From Talinum fruticosum (lineage: Eukaryota > Streptophyta > Magnoliopsida > Caryophyllales > Talinaceae), in NCBI GenBank assembly GCA_021018815.1, contig JAITYX010000025.1, positions 4,884,001 through 4,948,000 on the forward strand: a stretch of DNA of 64,000 nucleotides, written 5' to 3'. A program made the translations under genes and the position numbers. The notes under the pieces are model-generated. The model was not told the DNA's origin. It ran no database searches and was given only the letters and a program-made list of their open reading frames with translations. The stretch's first letter is position 1, and each line of letters opens with the position of its first letter. Of the stretch, positions 1 through 10,834 are shown in pieces.

Positions 1-379
1 ACCAACAAACTTAGTTAACTAGAGGACAAGTAGAGCATTCAAATACGCATCTAGTCACCCACTTGAGAAAGTACATTCCGATATCAACACCGGGGTATGA
101 ACTCATTCTTCTTTACAAAATGTATGTGCATTCTCTACATTCATATCATTAACTAAACCTAAAAATGCACTAGAAGCCTTAGCTGAACCTGAATGGGTAG
201 AGGCCATGCAAGAAGAGCTAAATCAAATTGACAGAAACCAAGTATAGACTCGACCAAACGACCTTTTGACCACCCTTTAATAGGAACCAAATGGGTTTTC
301 AAGAACAAACTGGATGAGGAAGGGTTGGTAGTTAAATAAGGCCGATTAGTTGCTCGGGGTATAACCAAGAGGAGGAAAG
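1..379 (+). pseudogene. SIRE-type Ty1/copia pol fragment, start of reverse transcriptase
   Basis: This is the beginning of the reverse transcriptase of a Ty1/copia polyprotein, the enzyme that copies element RNA into DNA. Frame +3 reads EWVEAMQEEL near 205-235, followed after a stop by [12 protein letters not shown] near 280-318 and LVAR near 345. These are the standard opening motifs of copia RT. The - strand RT regions near 45230 and 62700 carry the same motifs. Several stops and frame changes break it. The catalytic YVDD part is absent: the sequence switches near 380 directly to the third ORF of the same element type, so most of RT and all of RNase H are deleted. The upstream part of the element lies outside the window. 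Confidence 0.85.
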
Positions 380-1220
380 AGGAAAATTATTCGCATTAAC
401 CTCTCTCTACATCACAAGCTTTCGATGTTCGGACCTTGAACTTAAACCCCATTCCTTTCAATGAAATCGCTAACGATTTCTTTCACAAATACGCCATAAT
501 TATTCCAAAGTTTAGAAAGAACATTTGTGTGACTCGGATGAAGTCCGAAGCCGGACTTCTTTATTTTATTCCGATGAGAAAAATTTTCTATTTCTATCCT
601 TCCAAGGAAAACCCCAACATCAAGGTTCTTAAAGTTCTTTATGACATTCTTGAAGGGTATGTGCTTGACCTCTTCCCTTTTATTATTGAGCAAATAGCTT
701 CTATTCCTACCTATTAGAAGAAACCTCTTCTTGATTTTAGGGCTCTGCAGCATCGCTGTGTTTACTCATTTCAAAGTCAATCTCCCTAATGATCCACTCT
801 AATGTCTTGAGTCATGTGTCCGTATAGGCAGGAATGAGCTAATTGGTCTAGGATACTAGGAAACTTAACTTCGTGTCTAGATTCATTCTTTTGAGCTTCC
901 ACCTCCTCCTAAGAGTCAAAACAGTTCTATGGAATGACTTCGTAAGGTGGCGTCTCGGTTTGGTGCTCTTGCTAAAGTGTTACAATTAACTCTTGGCACA
1001 TTCTAGGCTTTCATGCCTATTTTGACTCAGCTTCGAGCTTGGCTTAGAAGCGATTGATCGTAGTCAAGCCCTGGTTAATGAGTTGAAAGAAGTCATCAAG
1101 CAACGCCAAGATGAGATTTGTTGTCTTCATGAGCATAGATCAAAGGATACCGAGGACTTAGAGTCTCACTTTATAGAAGAATCATCCTCGGAGTCCTCTA
1201 GTGCTTCTAACTCTAAGTTA

Positions 1221-1292
1221 GAAGAAGAATAAGAAGAAGAAGATGAAGAAGAAGAAGAAGAAGAAGAAGAAGGAGATGATGAAGAAGAAGAA
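1221..1292 (+). repeat. GAA-rich microsatellite inside the third ORF
   Basis: A run of GAA/GAT triplets that encodes the acidic tail of the third ORF on the + strand. The serine-rich reading on the other strand is its shadow. Confidence 0.9.
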
Positions 1293-1610
1293 ACTAGAGC
1301 GAGGCCAAGCTGAAGGCCATAAGAGAAGGAACCTAAGGTAATTTCATCGAACACACCGAGTCTACCTCGAAGAGGTTGGGGATGTTGGTCAATCCCCGGC
1401 TGAACCTTCTACATAACCATCTCAAGCTGAAGAGGTTGAGGGCTCGAAGAGAAGATAGAAGAAGCAGTACCTGCGGTACGCAGGAGTACAATTCAACTTT
1501 CGGATTGAACTCTTCTTTTCTAGAAGAAGAAGCAACATAACTAAATCCTCGTTTTGTCCAACATTTCGTATGTCTTTTCCTCCCTACTAAATTCATTTGA
1601 TGAAATACAT

Positions 1611-1625
1611 AGGGGGAGAGAAAGG
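1611..1625 (+). other. Internal purine tract upstream of the 3' polypurine tract
   Basis: A GGGGGAGA-type tract at the end of the third ORF, 341 bp before the LTR. Equivalent tracts lie at 41356-41365 and 58943-58953 (both -), so it is conserved in three copies. It may be a second plus-strand priming site, or simply conserved coding or UTR sequence. Confidence 0.5.
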
Positions 1626-1952
1626 CTAGATAGATGTTTGGTTTAGTGGGAGTTCATTGTATGTTTATTTCATGTCTTTGTAGTTATTTTTTTCGGGAAT
1701 ATATCATTATCTCTCGAGCATTATTGACTTCTATTATTCGGATCTCTTTATTTATGCTTTGATTTTATGCTCTAGTAATTGATTTTATGCTCCGATGATT
1801 TTGCTCGACATATATTTTTTGCATCAATATGCTCTTACAACGAATTCTAACTTAGTTTAACAAAGAACATTTTATAATCATTTGTTTCGAGTAATAAAAA
1901 CTTAACTCTCCGAACATCTAGCTTCTATCTTAAGTGTTGAAAGCCATTCATC

Positions 1953-1964
1953 AAAAAGGGGACA
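1953..1964 (+). other. Polypurine tract of the SIRE copy
   Basis: AAAAAGGGGACA stands directly before the TGAAG that opens the 3' LTR. This is the plus-strand primer site of reverse transcription. The same tract precedes the LTRs ending at 41105 and 58531 on the other strand. Confidence 0.85.
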
Positions 1965-1965
1965 T

Positions 1966-2938
1966 TGAAGACTCCGGTGTAACTCTCCATCTCTCCATGA
2001 TTTTGATTTTAAGTCATTCTCAGTCTTTGAGAAGAGTATCTTTATTTTTCGTGACTCGGGTTTCGACCTACTCGGATACAACTCAAACAGTTGTCATGAG
2101 TAAATAATTTCACGTGCATATCTTATTTTGAGCACCGACATTATGAGTTAAATGAAAATGAAATACTATGTTAGTTCTTATTTCTAAGTTAGTTTTATTC
2201 AATGAAATTATTTACTCGATCTTTTTTATGCATGGTATCTATATATTCTTTCAGGTGAACAAAATTATTTACCACTTTGATTTGCTTTTGCAAGGTGATT
2301 AAACTATTTTAATCTTGTTTTGAGAAGAAAAAGCAACTAGCTTTTAACCGTTAACCACTAACAGCATGTAAAAGCACTCGTTTAAGGACAAGAGTCGGAC
2401 ATGGTGTCAAGGTTGTTTGTTACCAAATTTGGTAAACATCAACTTTGAGTCTAAGGGTTGTTTCCACCTAAGATTTTAGTCACAACCAGTGGATGGACTA
2501 ACTTTTCAGCTAAGGACCTAAGCACAACGTTGACATTTACAACGACTCTTTTTCTAAGTGACTCGGACTATCTATTACAACGGTTAGTGAAGCTTCCAAG
2601 TTTAGAGTCAATCATGACGGCTACTCTGTCTTGTTGTGTATAAATGGAAGCCTTCCTACAAGACTTGAAGATTGCTCGGAACTAAATAAAATCTACCCTC
2701 TCTCAATCTTCTAGCTTTTTAACTCTATACTTAGTGTCCGGATTGACACTATATGTGGTTTTCTCGCCCGAGGAGGGTTTCGTGTCTATTATGAGTTCTC
2801 CACTTTTGAGTTCAATCTAGACTCGAAAATAGTTTTCTAAGTCTTTTATTTGCAGAAAACTTTGTAATTCCACAAAATTTCCTTCACACCCTATTTAGCC
2901 CCTCTAGGGTGATTAAGACTCTCAAGAGCAAACCTTCA
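1966..2938 (+). mobile_element. 3' LTR of the + strand SIRE copy
   Basis: The LTR opens with TGAAGACTC and closes with GCAAACCTTCA, giving TGAAG/CTTCA terminal inverted repeats. Its last 40 bases are the reverse complement of the LTR ends at 20459, 39514, 48802 and 57006. A TATA box (TATAAAT, 2639-2645) is followed by GGAAGCC, matching CTATAAATAGAAGCC in the other copies. At 973 bp it is shorter than the roughly 1.5-1.6 kb of the other copies, so it has internal deletions. The next bases, CATTC, are the candidate target duplication; the partner lies outside the window. Confidence 0.88.
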
Positions 2939-3163
2939 CATTCAATATGCTGGTTTGTTCAAGCAATATAGATCTTGGGATAAAATCTTTGTGGTGTTGT
3001 ATATTTAGTTTTGGGGAAAACAAAGAGGTGTTTCCTTGGGAAACACATGGGCATACTGAGTAATCGGTGTTTTAGCTAGGATGTGTCTAATTTCTAAGGA
3101 CTTAGTTTCATTCTGATTCGGATGAATCAACTCTTGTAAGGGTCCGAGTTCATGATGGAAAGA
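2939..3163. other. Spacer between SIRE LTR and gypsy fragment
   Basis: No recognisable coding sequence. It probably continues the - strand gypsy element downstream of its protease, but no pol motif is visible. Confidence 0.4.
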
Positions 3164-4823
3164 CTATAGATAAGTTTTCCCTAGGGTTAAAAAGAGCTCA
3201 GGTTGGTTAGGTGTTTGAGGGGGTTTAGTTTTCGGTAGTTGTGAGGGTTCAAGTGGGGCTAGGGTTATCTTTTTGCCATCCTTGGTAAAAGTGTATGTGT
3301 TTTTAAACCCATCATGAATAACTCTACGGTCAAACAACCAAGGTCTACCCAAAATTAAATGACATGCATCCATAGGTATAACATCACACCATATCTCATC
3401 AACATATGACTTCCCAACACTAAAGGATATCAAATAACGAGAATTAACTCTGAGGCCTTTACCTTCATTCAGCCATTGAATATTGTAGGGGTGAAGGTGC
3501 AACTCGGTTTGGAACCGAAGCGTCTTTACCATGTTCAACAAGGCAACTTTGGTGCAGCTCCTTCCATCAATAATGATCGAGCAAACTTTTCCAAGTATTG
3601 TTCCCCTTGTGTGAAATATGTTCTTTCTCTAAGCCTATTTTAGATCCTTATATCTACTTAAGGCCCGCAGTGTCACTAACAACTCTCCTTTATCAGCTTC
3701 TTTGACAATTTCTTTTACTCCTTCAACAAGGCATAACTCTCGTTTCGGCTCATCTTCCTCTATCAATGTCTCATCACTCTCAACAATAGTGATTACCTTT
3801 CTGTTAGGACAATCAAAAGTAAAGTGTCAAAAACCTTTACACTTAAAACACTTGCGGCTCACAATAAACTCATTAATAGGTTTGTTTTGAGGTTTAGTCC
3901 GAGTAGTAATAGTTGGCTTAGGTGTAGAACTCGGGCTTGGGAACAGTAGACTTGTATTGAAACCGAGGGTCGAAACACTCTTATCAAACTAGGTAGGCTT
4001 TGATGTTTGAGTTTTCAGGACTTCCCTCCTAAAGGTTCCGACCTTCCTTTATTGTTCTACCTTGTGTGCTAGAAAGACACACCTCATCAAATGTTGAATA
4101 CTATTGCAGATCTACCACATTAGCATGCCTCGGATCAAGTCCTTCGAGATATCCGACTATGTTGTGATCCTTAGACTATTTAAATTCACACTTAATCATC
4201 AACCTTTCGAACTCTTTGGAATATTCCTCCAAGCTCAATGAACCCTATTGCATGTTATGCAACTTAGAGTAGTTGTCTTGGATTTATGTTGGTGGAAGGA
4301 AGCAAGCCTTCAACTTAGATCTCTTTTTCTCCCAACTCCTTATCTTGGGTTTTCTCGACTTGCACATTTCTTCACTAGATTTTCCCACCAAGTTAAGGCA
4401 AATCCTGTGAGCATGATAACAATAAGCTTAACCTTCTTCTCATCTTTCACTTCTTTGTAGTCGAAGGATACTCTCGACTGTCTACAACCAGATCTAGAAA
4501 CTCATTTGGATTAGGTAGCCCTCAAACTCGGGATCTTAACTTTGAAATCTTAGTTTGGATGAGGTGAGTGATGCCTTCTCCCTCTCCTTGCAGTCCCTTA
4601 CTCTAGCTTACTTGGAAGAAGCAAAAGGATTGTTATCATCCTCATCATCCCCGCTTGAGTTGGTATGAGATGGTGAGCTGTGAGGTAACTCCTCTATCTC
4701 ATGTCGCTTCTTTTTCATCATATCTTTCAATTTCTTTCTCAAATAGATTTTCGAAGCACGCTACTCATCATAGTTGTCCATGAGCATCTCAAAACGCTCT
4801 TCTAGTGGTATACTTCCACTCAT
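3164..4823 (-). pseudogene. Ty3/gypsy gag-protease, degenerate
   Basis: On the - strand a gag protein starts at the ATG at 4823 (MSGSIPLEERFE) and soon meets a stop in place of Trp (about 4762). A retrotransposon-gag domain follows near 4460-4100, with WWENL, WEKKRSKLKACFLPP and YLEGLDPRHANV-like motifs. A CCHC zinc knuckle at 3809-3850 reads CFKCKGF.HF...DC, with one stop inside. A retropepsin-like domain lies in the open 125-residue stretch at 3164-3541 (CDVIPMDACHLILGRPW). This domain order, gag then protease, fits Ty3/gypsy elements; the family resembles chromovirus-type gag but I do not assign a clade. RT, RNase H and integrase are missing; the + strand SIRE copy lies on that side. Confidence 0.85.
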
Positions 4824-6117
4824 TTTCGGTTTACGAGTTCTTTGTGGAGTAATGTATTTAGGCTTAAAGGGTTGTGTTTGGGGTTAAGGAAGCTCAGCCT
4901 AGGAAAGGTTCCAAAGCTCGATACCCAAACCGATGTGCCAAGATGCAAGGCTACACCGATCCCGAAACGAGTATGAACATGCGCACTCTCGAATGACTTA
5001 GAAAGGACTTAGAAACAACAACTGGGCAGAGAGATATCAAGAACATAGCTAATCAACCTATAAGAAATGATTAACTATGGAAACCAAGACGGAATGAATA
5101 AGATCAAGATAGACTAGATTTACCGAAGGATACGAGTCACACGACCATGGATAAAACTAGGACACTAATCACACTTAGAGATATATAGTCACACCTCTCT
5201 AAGTATAACTATACTCTTTATACACAACCTAATTATGCCATTAATTAGACAAGCAAAAGAGAATTTAAGGTTGGAAGGAGCTCGATCAACTTTACTTAGC
5301 ATATAGATAATGTTTAAAATCGGTTGTCCCTTACAAGAGAAGGCCTACGCATATTTATAGGGCCTTTGACCTAGGTTACATCACTCTAATCCAAGTGTTA
5401 TAAATCCCCTTGTACAATCCAAAGGTTGTGATGTATTCAGCAAAAATAAAGGACAAAAAAAGGACAAAAAGTAGGATCATTAGAGTAGAAAATAGGATAG
5501 CCTTAATTCACAAAGGGCACCGATTTTGGACTCCACATTTTTAGTGAAATACATTAAGATGTCTAGTCTCAGGAGACATTATGGGAATTTCATGGTAGGC
5601 TAGAGAAAATAATAAGACCGGTCCAATTATCCAAGTTTTGTAGAATTGGTCGAGTTATGGTCTGTCCGAATTCTTGAGGGTATAACTCCTACTCTACCCA
5701 GCCAAATGGCGTGTACAAGGTATCACTTGGAAACATAACTTCGTAATATTTCAAATGACATCTTTTGGAGCCAAAATGGGTCTGTGGTAAAAAAGGTACA
5801 AGGGATTTAAGTTGGGCCGCTTTTAAACAACAACCAACGACCGTAGTGCATAAGGGGCATTTTCCAAGCATGATTAATTAGCCGTGGCTTGAATTATGGG
5901 CCTGAAATTTGGCATAGAAGAACTTGAACATGTCTAGTGTAATGGACACATCAGGGCATTCCAATTCAAGACGGATAAATAATTTTTGAAGTCGAATCTC
6001 CAAAGTCGGTGCCAACAGGATAATCGACTTACTAGTAACAACATTTTGGGTCATATCTTCCTCATTTCTTGGTCAATGGAGGTAAATATCATATGTATGA
6101 AAAGTTTATATCTCAAA
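4824..6117 (-). mobile_element. Leader, primer-binding site and LTR region of the gypsy element
   Basis: Upstream of the gag start on the - strand lies a primer-binding-site-like sequence at 4916-4928 (TTGGGTATCGAGC), close to the initiator-tRNA-Met site TGGTATCAGAGC. Further upstream a TATA box, CTATAAATATG, lies at 5350-5360. This arrangement fits an LTR with promoter, then leader, then gag. The outer LTR boundary is not clear. The stretch 5370-6117 holds no ORF and is taken as U3 or flanking sequence. Confidence 0.55.
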
Positions 6118-6890
6118 ATTTCCAAGCATACCTTTGGATTAGATTTTGAAGCTCTACCCAAGAAGCTATGATCGTTTGAAAGTAGACCAAAAAGCAACCG
6201 GACAGATTAAAAGCGACTGTCATCGGTTTCAACATTTTGTTGCTTCGCCTTATGTATCTTACTTTTCCTTTATACTTTATGCTTTAAAGGATGTATTAAG
6301 CTGCTTGTATAGTCAACCATTAGATGTAAAATTTTGTATATGAACCATTGGATGGATTATATTAACCCTAAGAGTTCTACATCTGTAAATATGTAAGTCG
6401 GAGAATGCTTAAGGGTCTTTTGCTCGAATTAATGGTTAGTGTTGAGCTTGGCTCCTTATCCTAAAATTCTTGTTTGCTTATCTTAGCCTTTGTAAGGTAA
6501 GTGGTGTTCTAAAAAGTCCTTGGTGAGTTTGAATGATGCGTCTCATCTCAAGCTTCATTTGGTGCCCTAAGTGTTCATAGGTGGTATGTGTTATCCTATG
6601 GTGCTTAGTCTCTCTAGCCGGTTACTTGATTTGTATATTTCCCTCTCTCAAACCCTTTTATCCTTGACTTTGGATGCAACCCCAAACCACCCCCTCCTTT
6701 ATTCCTACTAGTCCACCTTTGCCCTACCAATTTTCAGCTTGAAACTCCCACAAAACCGCCCTCCACACGCCCAAACTACAAACAACCGTAAATCGGGCAA
6801 GTCCAGATTTTCGGTTTGAACCTTTTTCTCTTTGTTTTCTGCCACCCTTTTACCCTTAGGATCCTTGGTACATCATCTTTGGTATCGAAG
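6118..6890 (+). repeat. Direct repeat, copy 1
   Basis: This segment is collinear with 8041-9133. Shared landmarks include TCAACCATTAGATGTAAAA, TATTAACCCTAAGAGTT, GGTGCTTAGTCTC and AACCCCAAACCACCCCCTCC. Copies differ by many substitutions and small indels, so the duplication is old. It could be an LTR pair of an eroded element or a segmental duplication. Confidence 0.75.
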
Positions 6891-8040
6891 CTCTTAGTGC
6901 CCTTCCTAGGCCACTACCCAAACATCTCAAAAAACCCCACACTTCAGCTTTTAAAAGAACCAAAAAATAATAATAAAATCGGAGCCCAAGATGAGTGGAT
7001 GTGATTTTCTTGAGAAGAAGTTTGTGAAGATGATGAAGGCATTTGAGGAGGAGAAAATCTCAATGCAAAGCTCTTGGATCAGCTTGGAAAAGTCAAGAGA
7101 CGCAAACATATGGAGGTGTAAGTCTCCAAGGGTAAGTTTCCCAAACCTCCTCCAACCAGGATAAAACCCTCAACAAGGAGAGTCTCATTCCTCTTCCCTT
7201 CAAACATTCGACCCTCACCTCTTATCCTTCAACAACACCTACTGTCAAGCCCCTTTTGCAATCGAAACAAGCTGTCCAACTTCCACCTCCACCACCCAAA
7301 AACCCCTTGACCCCATCCCCTGATGTCCAACCCCTTTTCCACCACAAATTGCCCCACCCTCCCACCAAAAGAGCCACCTCCCTTCCTCACCGAAACTCAC
7401 TTCCCCTCCTTCCCTCCCACCATAAAATTTTCCTAACTTGCAGCCCCAAAATTCCCCTTCTCTAACACAACTAGAAGGGGTTCAACTAGTGTAGAGATAA
7501 GATAGCTTGAGTTGGAACACCCCAAATTGGCTAATGTTTCGACTGAAAATGAAGAGCTCCAAGAGGAGCAAAAAGGAGCTTTCCTAGCGCTAGAGAGATG
7601 AACCAAAATGAAGGTTGTTCCCTCATTGTTAATAATAGAAGTAGTGCCAACAGGACATCTTTAAGCATGGCGGAGAGCTTGGAGATTAAAGCCTCGATCT
7701 ACCCTCTCCCACATGACCTCCCATGGCTCTACCAAGGTATAAACATCCTAGCTCATCCTCATTGCTTACTCTTTTTTTGCCATGGAAAATAAAGTGTTAT
7801 TGAAGTATGGTGCGGTCCCATGTTAGTGGATGTTTTGTCATGTTATTTTGAGATGGCCTTGGTTGTTTAATAAGAGGGTAGCCCCATGACAGATTTAGGG
7901 ATGTTTATTTTTTTCCAAATGCTTACCATCAAAATTCCCTATTCCCTCTTACCCCCACCCAACCCTCTAAATCAAGCCCCCACAAGCTTGAAGAGCCAAG
8001 CTAAACCCTAAAATTTACCCACATGTGACCAAGGAAGAGC
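6891..8040. other. Proline-rich remnant between direct repeats
   Basis: No recognised gene. The + strand shows broken coding-like stretches: a charged segment near 6990-7110 (lysine- and glutamate-rich) and a proline-rich segment near 7200-7465 with short open frames. Such composition fits a decayed gag- or env-position ORF, but no diagnostic motif is present. Confidence 0.35.
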
Positions 8041-9133
8041 CAAGCTTTTCACACATACCTTAGGATCAACATTGGAAGCTCCACCGAATAAGATATGGTC
8101 GTTCGACAGAGATACCCAAAGCACCTCGGCAGATTGAAAACGACTTTCTGTCACTTTCAATCTTTTGTTGCTACCTTATGTATCTTATTTTTGCATTATG
8201 CTTTATGATTTAAGGGATGTATTCAACTGCTTGTATACTCAACCATTAGATGTAAAATGTTGTATATGAATTGTTGGACTGATTGTATTAACCCTAAGAG
8301 TTTCGGACTATAAATCTGTAAGTTTAAGAATGCTTAAGGGTCTTTTGGTAAATTAATGATTAGAGTTGAGCTTAGATCCTTGGCCTAAAATTCTTATTTT
8401 CTTATCTTAACCTTGGCAAGCTATGTGGTCTTCTAACAAGTCTTTGGTGAGTTTGAGTGGTGTGTCTTATGCTTAGGTGCGCTTAGTGTTCATAGGTGGT
8501 ATGTTTTATCCTATGGTGCTTAGTCTCGCTATCCAGGTTACTTGACTTGCAGATTTCTCCTCTCTCAAACCCTTAGACTTTTGCACTTTACCTTTTCTGC
8601 ATAACTCCCTTACCTTTTAACTCCCATTTCCCCGTAAATCACCTCTAACCAAGACTGTTTGCAACCCCTGCTCGCCGATTAAAAAGCTGCCCACTTTTGG
8701 AATTATGTGTGGATTACTTAAGTTTGAGGCTTTCCCTCTTTTAACCAAGGCCTTGGATGCCATTTTTTCTTCCCCTCTTCTTTCCCCATCAGACTACTTT
8801 CATCAAACCCATTTTAAACCCCATCCAAGACCTCCTTTGGGCCCCTCCTTAAATTTCCCAAAACCTGTCCGCAGTACGGATCGGCGAGCGTAACTCTAGT
8901 TTGGGGCTTCCCCATCTTTTATCCCCGACTTTGGATGTAACCCCAAACCACCCCCTCCTCTATTCCTACTAGTCCACCTGCTCTTTACCAATTTTCATCT
9001 TGAAACTCCCACGTAACCGCCCTCCATACACCCAAACTACAAACAACCGCAAATCTAGGAAAGTACAAATTTTTGGTTTGAACCTTTCTCTTTAGTTTCT
9101 AAAACCCTTTTACCATTAGGCTCCTTGGTATAT
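8041..9133 (+). repeat. Direct repeat, copy 2, with 330-bp extra segment
   Basis: Collinear with copy 1, except for about 330 bp (8575-8905) absent from copy 1. The extra piece contains a weak internal copy of its neighbour (TTGAGGCTTTCCCTCTTTTA against TTGGGGCTTCCCCATCTTTT), so a local duplication is likely. No convincing gene lies in it. Confidence 0.7.
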
Positions 9134-9549
9134 GAGTGGTGGTAGCTATAATCGATATCACCACAATCTCTACGCATTCTAATCCTCAAAGTTTCCCTTT
9201 CTAGCTCTACTTATGTTGCCCAAGTTGATCTAAGTATAGCTGCAAAATGGTTTGAGCTCGGAAGACTGTTAACTCGGAAAAGATCAACTTGGACTTATTA
9301 TCGCTTAATATCTTTAGTCCTGCTTGGCCCCTTACTTTTGTCTAAGGAGGTAGACAAGTATTTTTGAGTGTTGCCAAAACTACTTTGACACTTGTGTCAA
9401 AAGTGAGGACTCAAGCAGTAGATTATGAGGACTTAGAGTTTTCGAGTGGCATTGGTTGGTTCTCATTATCAATTAGAATTTGGCTTAGGATGCCCTCCCC
9501 ATCGGAATCTACGTTTAGGTCTTTGTATGGATGGAGTAAACCACCATGG
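9134..9549. other. Unassigned stretch before the CACTA transposase
   Basis: About 400 bp without recognisable motifs. A short open frame at 9364-9552 has no family I recognise. It may be the upstream part of the CACTA element. Confidence 0.3.
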
Positions 9550-10834
9550 TGAACTTAGTAGTAAGCACATCACTTGGCGCGTTTTTGTAGTTATCTAAAA
9601 CCAACCAACGTCGTTGTGTATGAAGCGTAAGTACATTATGTTGTCAATGCTCATTTACGGGCGTAAACGGCAAGAAATAATATTGATGTGTACTTAATGC
9701 CTCTTGTTAAAAATTTAAAACTGTTGTGGGATGAAGGTGTTTCGATTTTTTATGCATACCGTCAAGAGTAATTTACGTTGTGAGCGATGATCTTTACCAC
9801 AATCAATGACTTCCCCACATACGGAAACATGTTTGGATTCATTGTCAAAGGCCCTAATGCATTGCCCATTTATGCAGAGGGTACTTGCTCCTGTAAACTT
9901 AAGCATAGAAAAAGACGGCCTATCTCGGACATCGAAAGTTTCTTCCCTTTCCCCATCAATATCATAAGAAAAAGAAGTCTTTCAAACTAATATGGATTTT
10001 GCTCCAACTCCATTAACAGGACATCAAATTTATGATCAAGTGAAGAATCTTCATGTGGAATTCGGCAAGCCATATCGACGTTAATTCGAAAACAAGTGAG
10101 TGGAAAAGGAGATCAATTTTTTTAATCTTCTATATTGGAAAGAGTTGTATGTAAGACATAGTCTTGATGTAATACACATAGAGAAAAACATATGCGAAAG
10201 TCTCATTGGCACTCTTTTGAACATACCGGGAAGACCAAGGACGGAGAAAAAGCAAGATAAGATTTGTATGAAATGGGAATACGGGAGTAATTAGGGAAGA
10301 CAACGTATATGCCTCCGGCATCTTAAACATTGAGTAGAAGGGAAAAACAACATTCGTGTGAGACTTTGAAGAAACTCAATGTCTCATAGGGATATTCTTC
10401 AAACATTAGTAGACTCGTTTTGATGTCTCATTATAGACTACTCAATCTTAAATCTCACGATTGTCATGCTTGATGCAATAAATTCTATCGGTTGCTATCC
10501 GAGCTGTGATGCCCAAACATGTCGGACAGTCGATTACAAGACTTTTCTTCTTCTTCAATGCCATATGTTGAAAAATTGTTAATTTGGAGAAGTTGGGTGA
10601 TCTTGAGTGTGATGTGATCATTACATTATGCCAACTTGAGATGTACTTCCCACCTTCTTTTTGATATCATGGTGCACCTAGTTGTCCATTTGGTTAGAGA
10701 ATTGCGATTCTATGGCCCGAGTTTTTATCGATGGATCTACCCTTTTGAACATTTTATTAAAATTCTCAAAGGGTATGTTAGAAATCAATATGGACCGGAA
10801 TGGTGCATTGTTGAGGCATACACAATTGAGGAGT
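9550..10834 (+). pseudogene. CACTA (En/Spm) transposase TNP2, first part
   Basis: This is the transposase of a CACTA DNA transposon, which would cut and paste the element. Motifs in order: CMKRKYIMLSMLI (about 9620-9660, frame shifted), DVYLMPLV and LKLLWDEGV (about 9690-9745), TINDFPTYGNMFG and a cysteine-bearing GTCSCKLKHRKRR (9787-9930), all typical of the tnp2 family. Next come DVIHIEKNICESLIGTLLNI (about 10160-10225) and, after several stops, a DUF4218-type part with LCQLEMYFPPSFFDIMVHL (about 10625-10680), ILKGYVRN and an E-rich end. Stops and frameshifts are frequent. The frame is interrupted at 10834 by a solo LTR and resumes at 13839. Confidence 0.9.

Larger units (their letters stand above)
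380..1625 (+). pseudogene. SIRE-type third ORF (env-position), degenerate
   Basis: This is the extra ORF that follows pol in SIRE-type copia elements. Its function is unknown; it occupies the position where envelope-like ORFs are described in Sireviruses. An open stretch at 436-717 ends in YDILEGYVLDLFPFIIEQIA, closely matching the homologous segments on the - strand near 42540 and 60040. After stops and frameshifts come a glutamine- and leucine-rich, coiled-coil-like part (about 990-1150) and a Ser/Glu-rich tail (about 1160-1300, including a long Glu run). No signal peptide or membrane segment is evident in what remains. The N-terminal part, including the start, was lost in the deletion that fused it to RT near 380. 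Confidence 0.75.
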
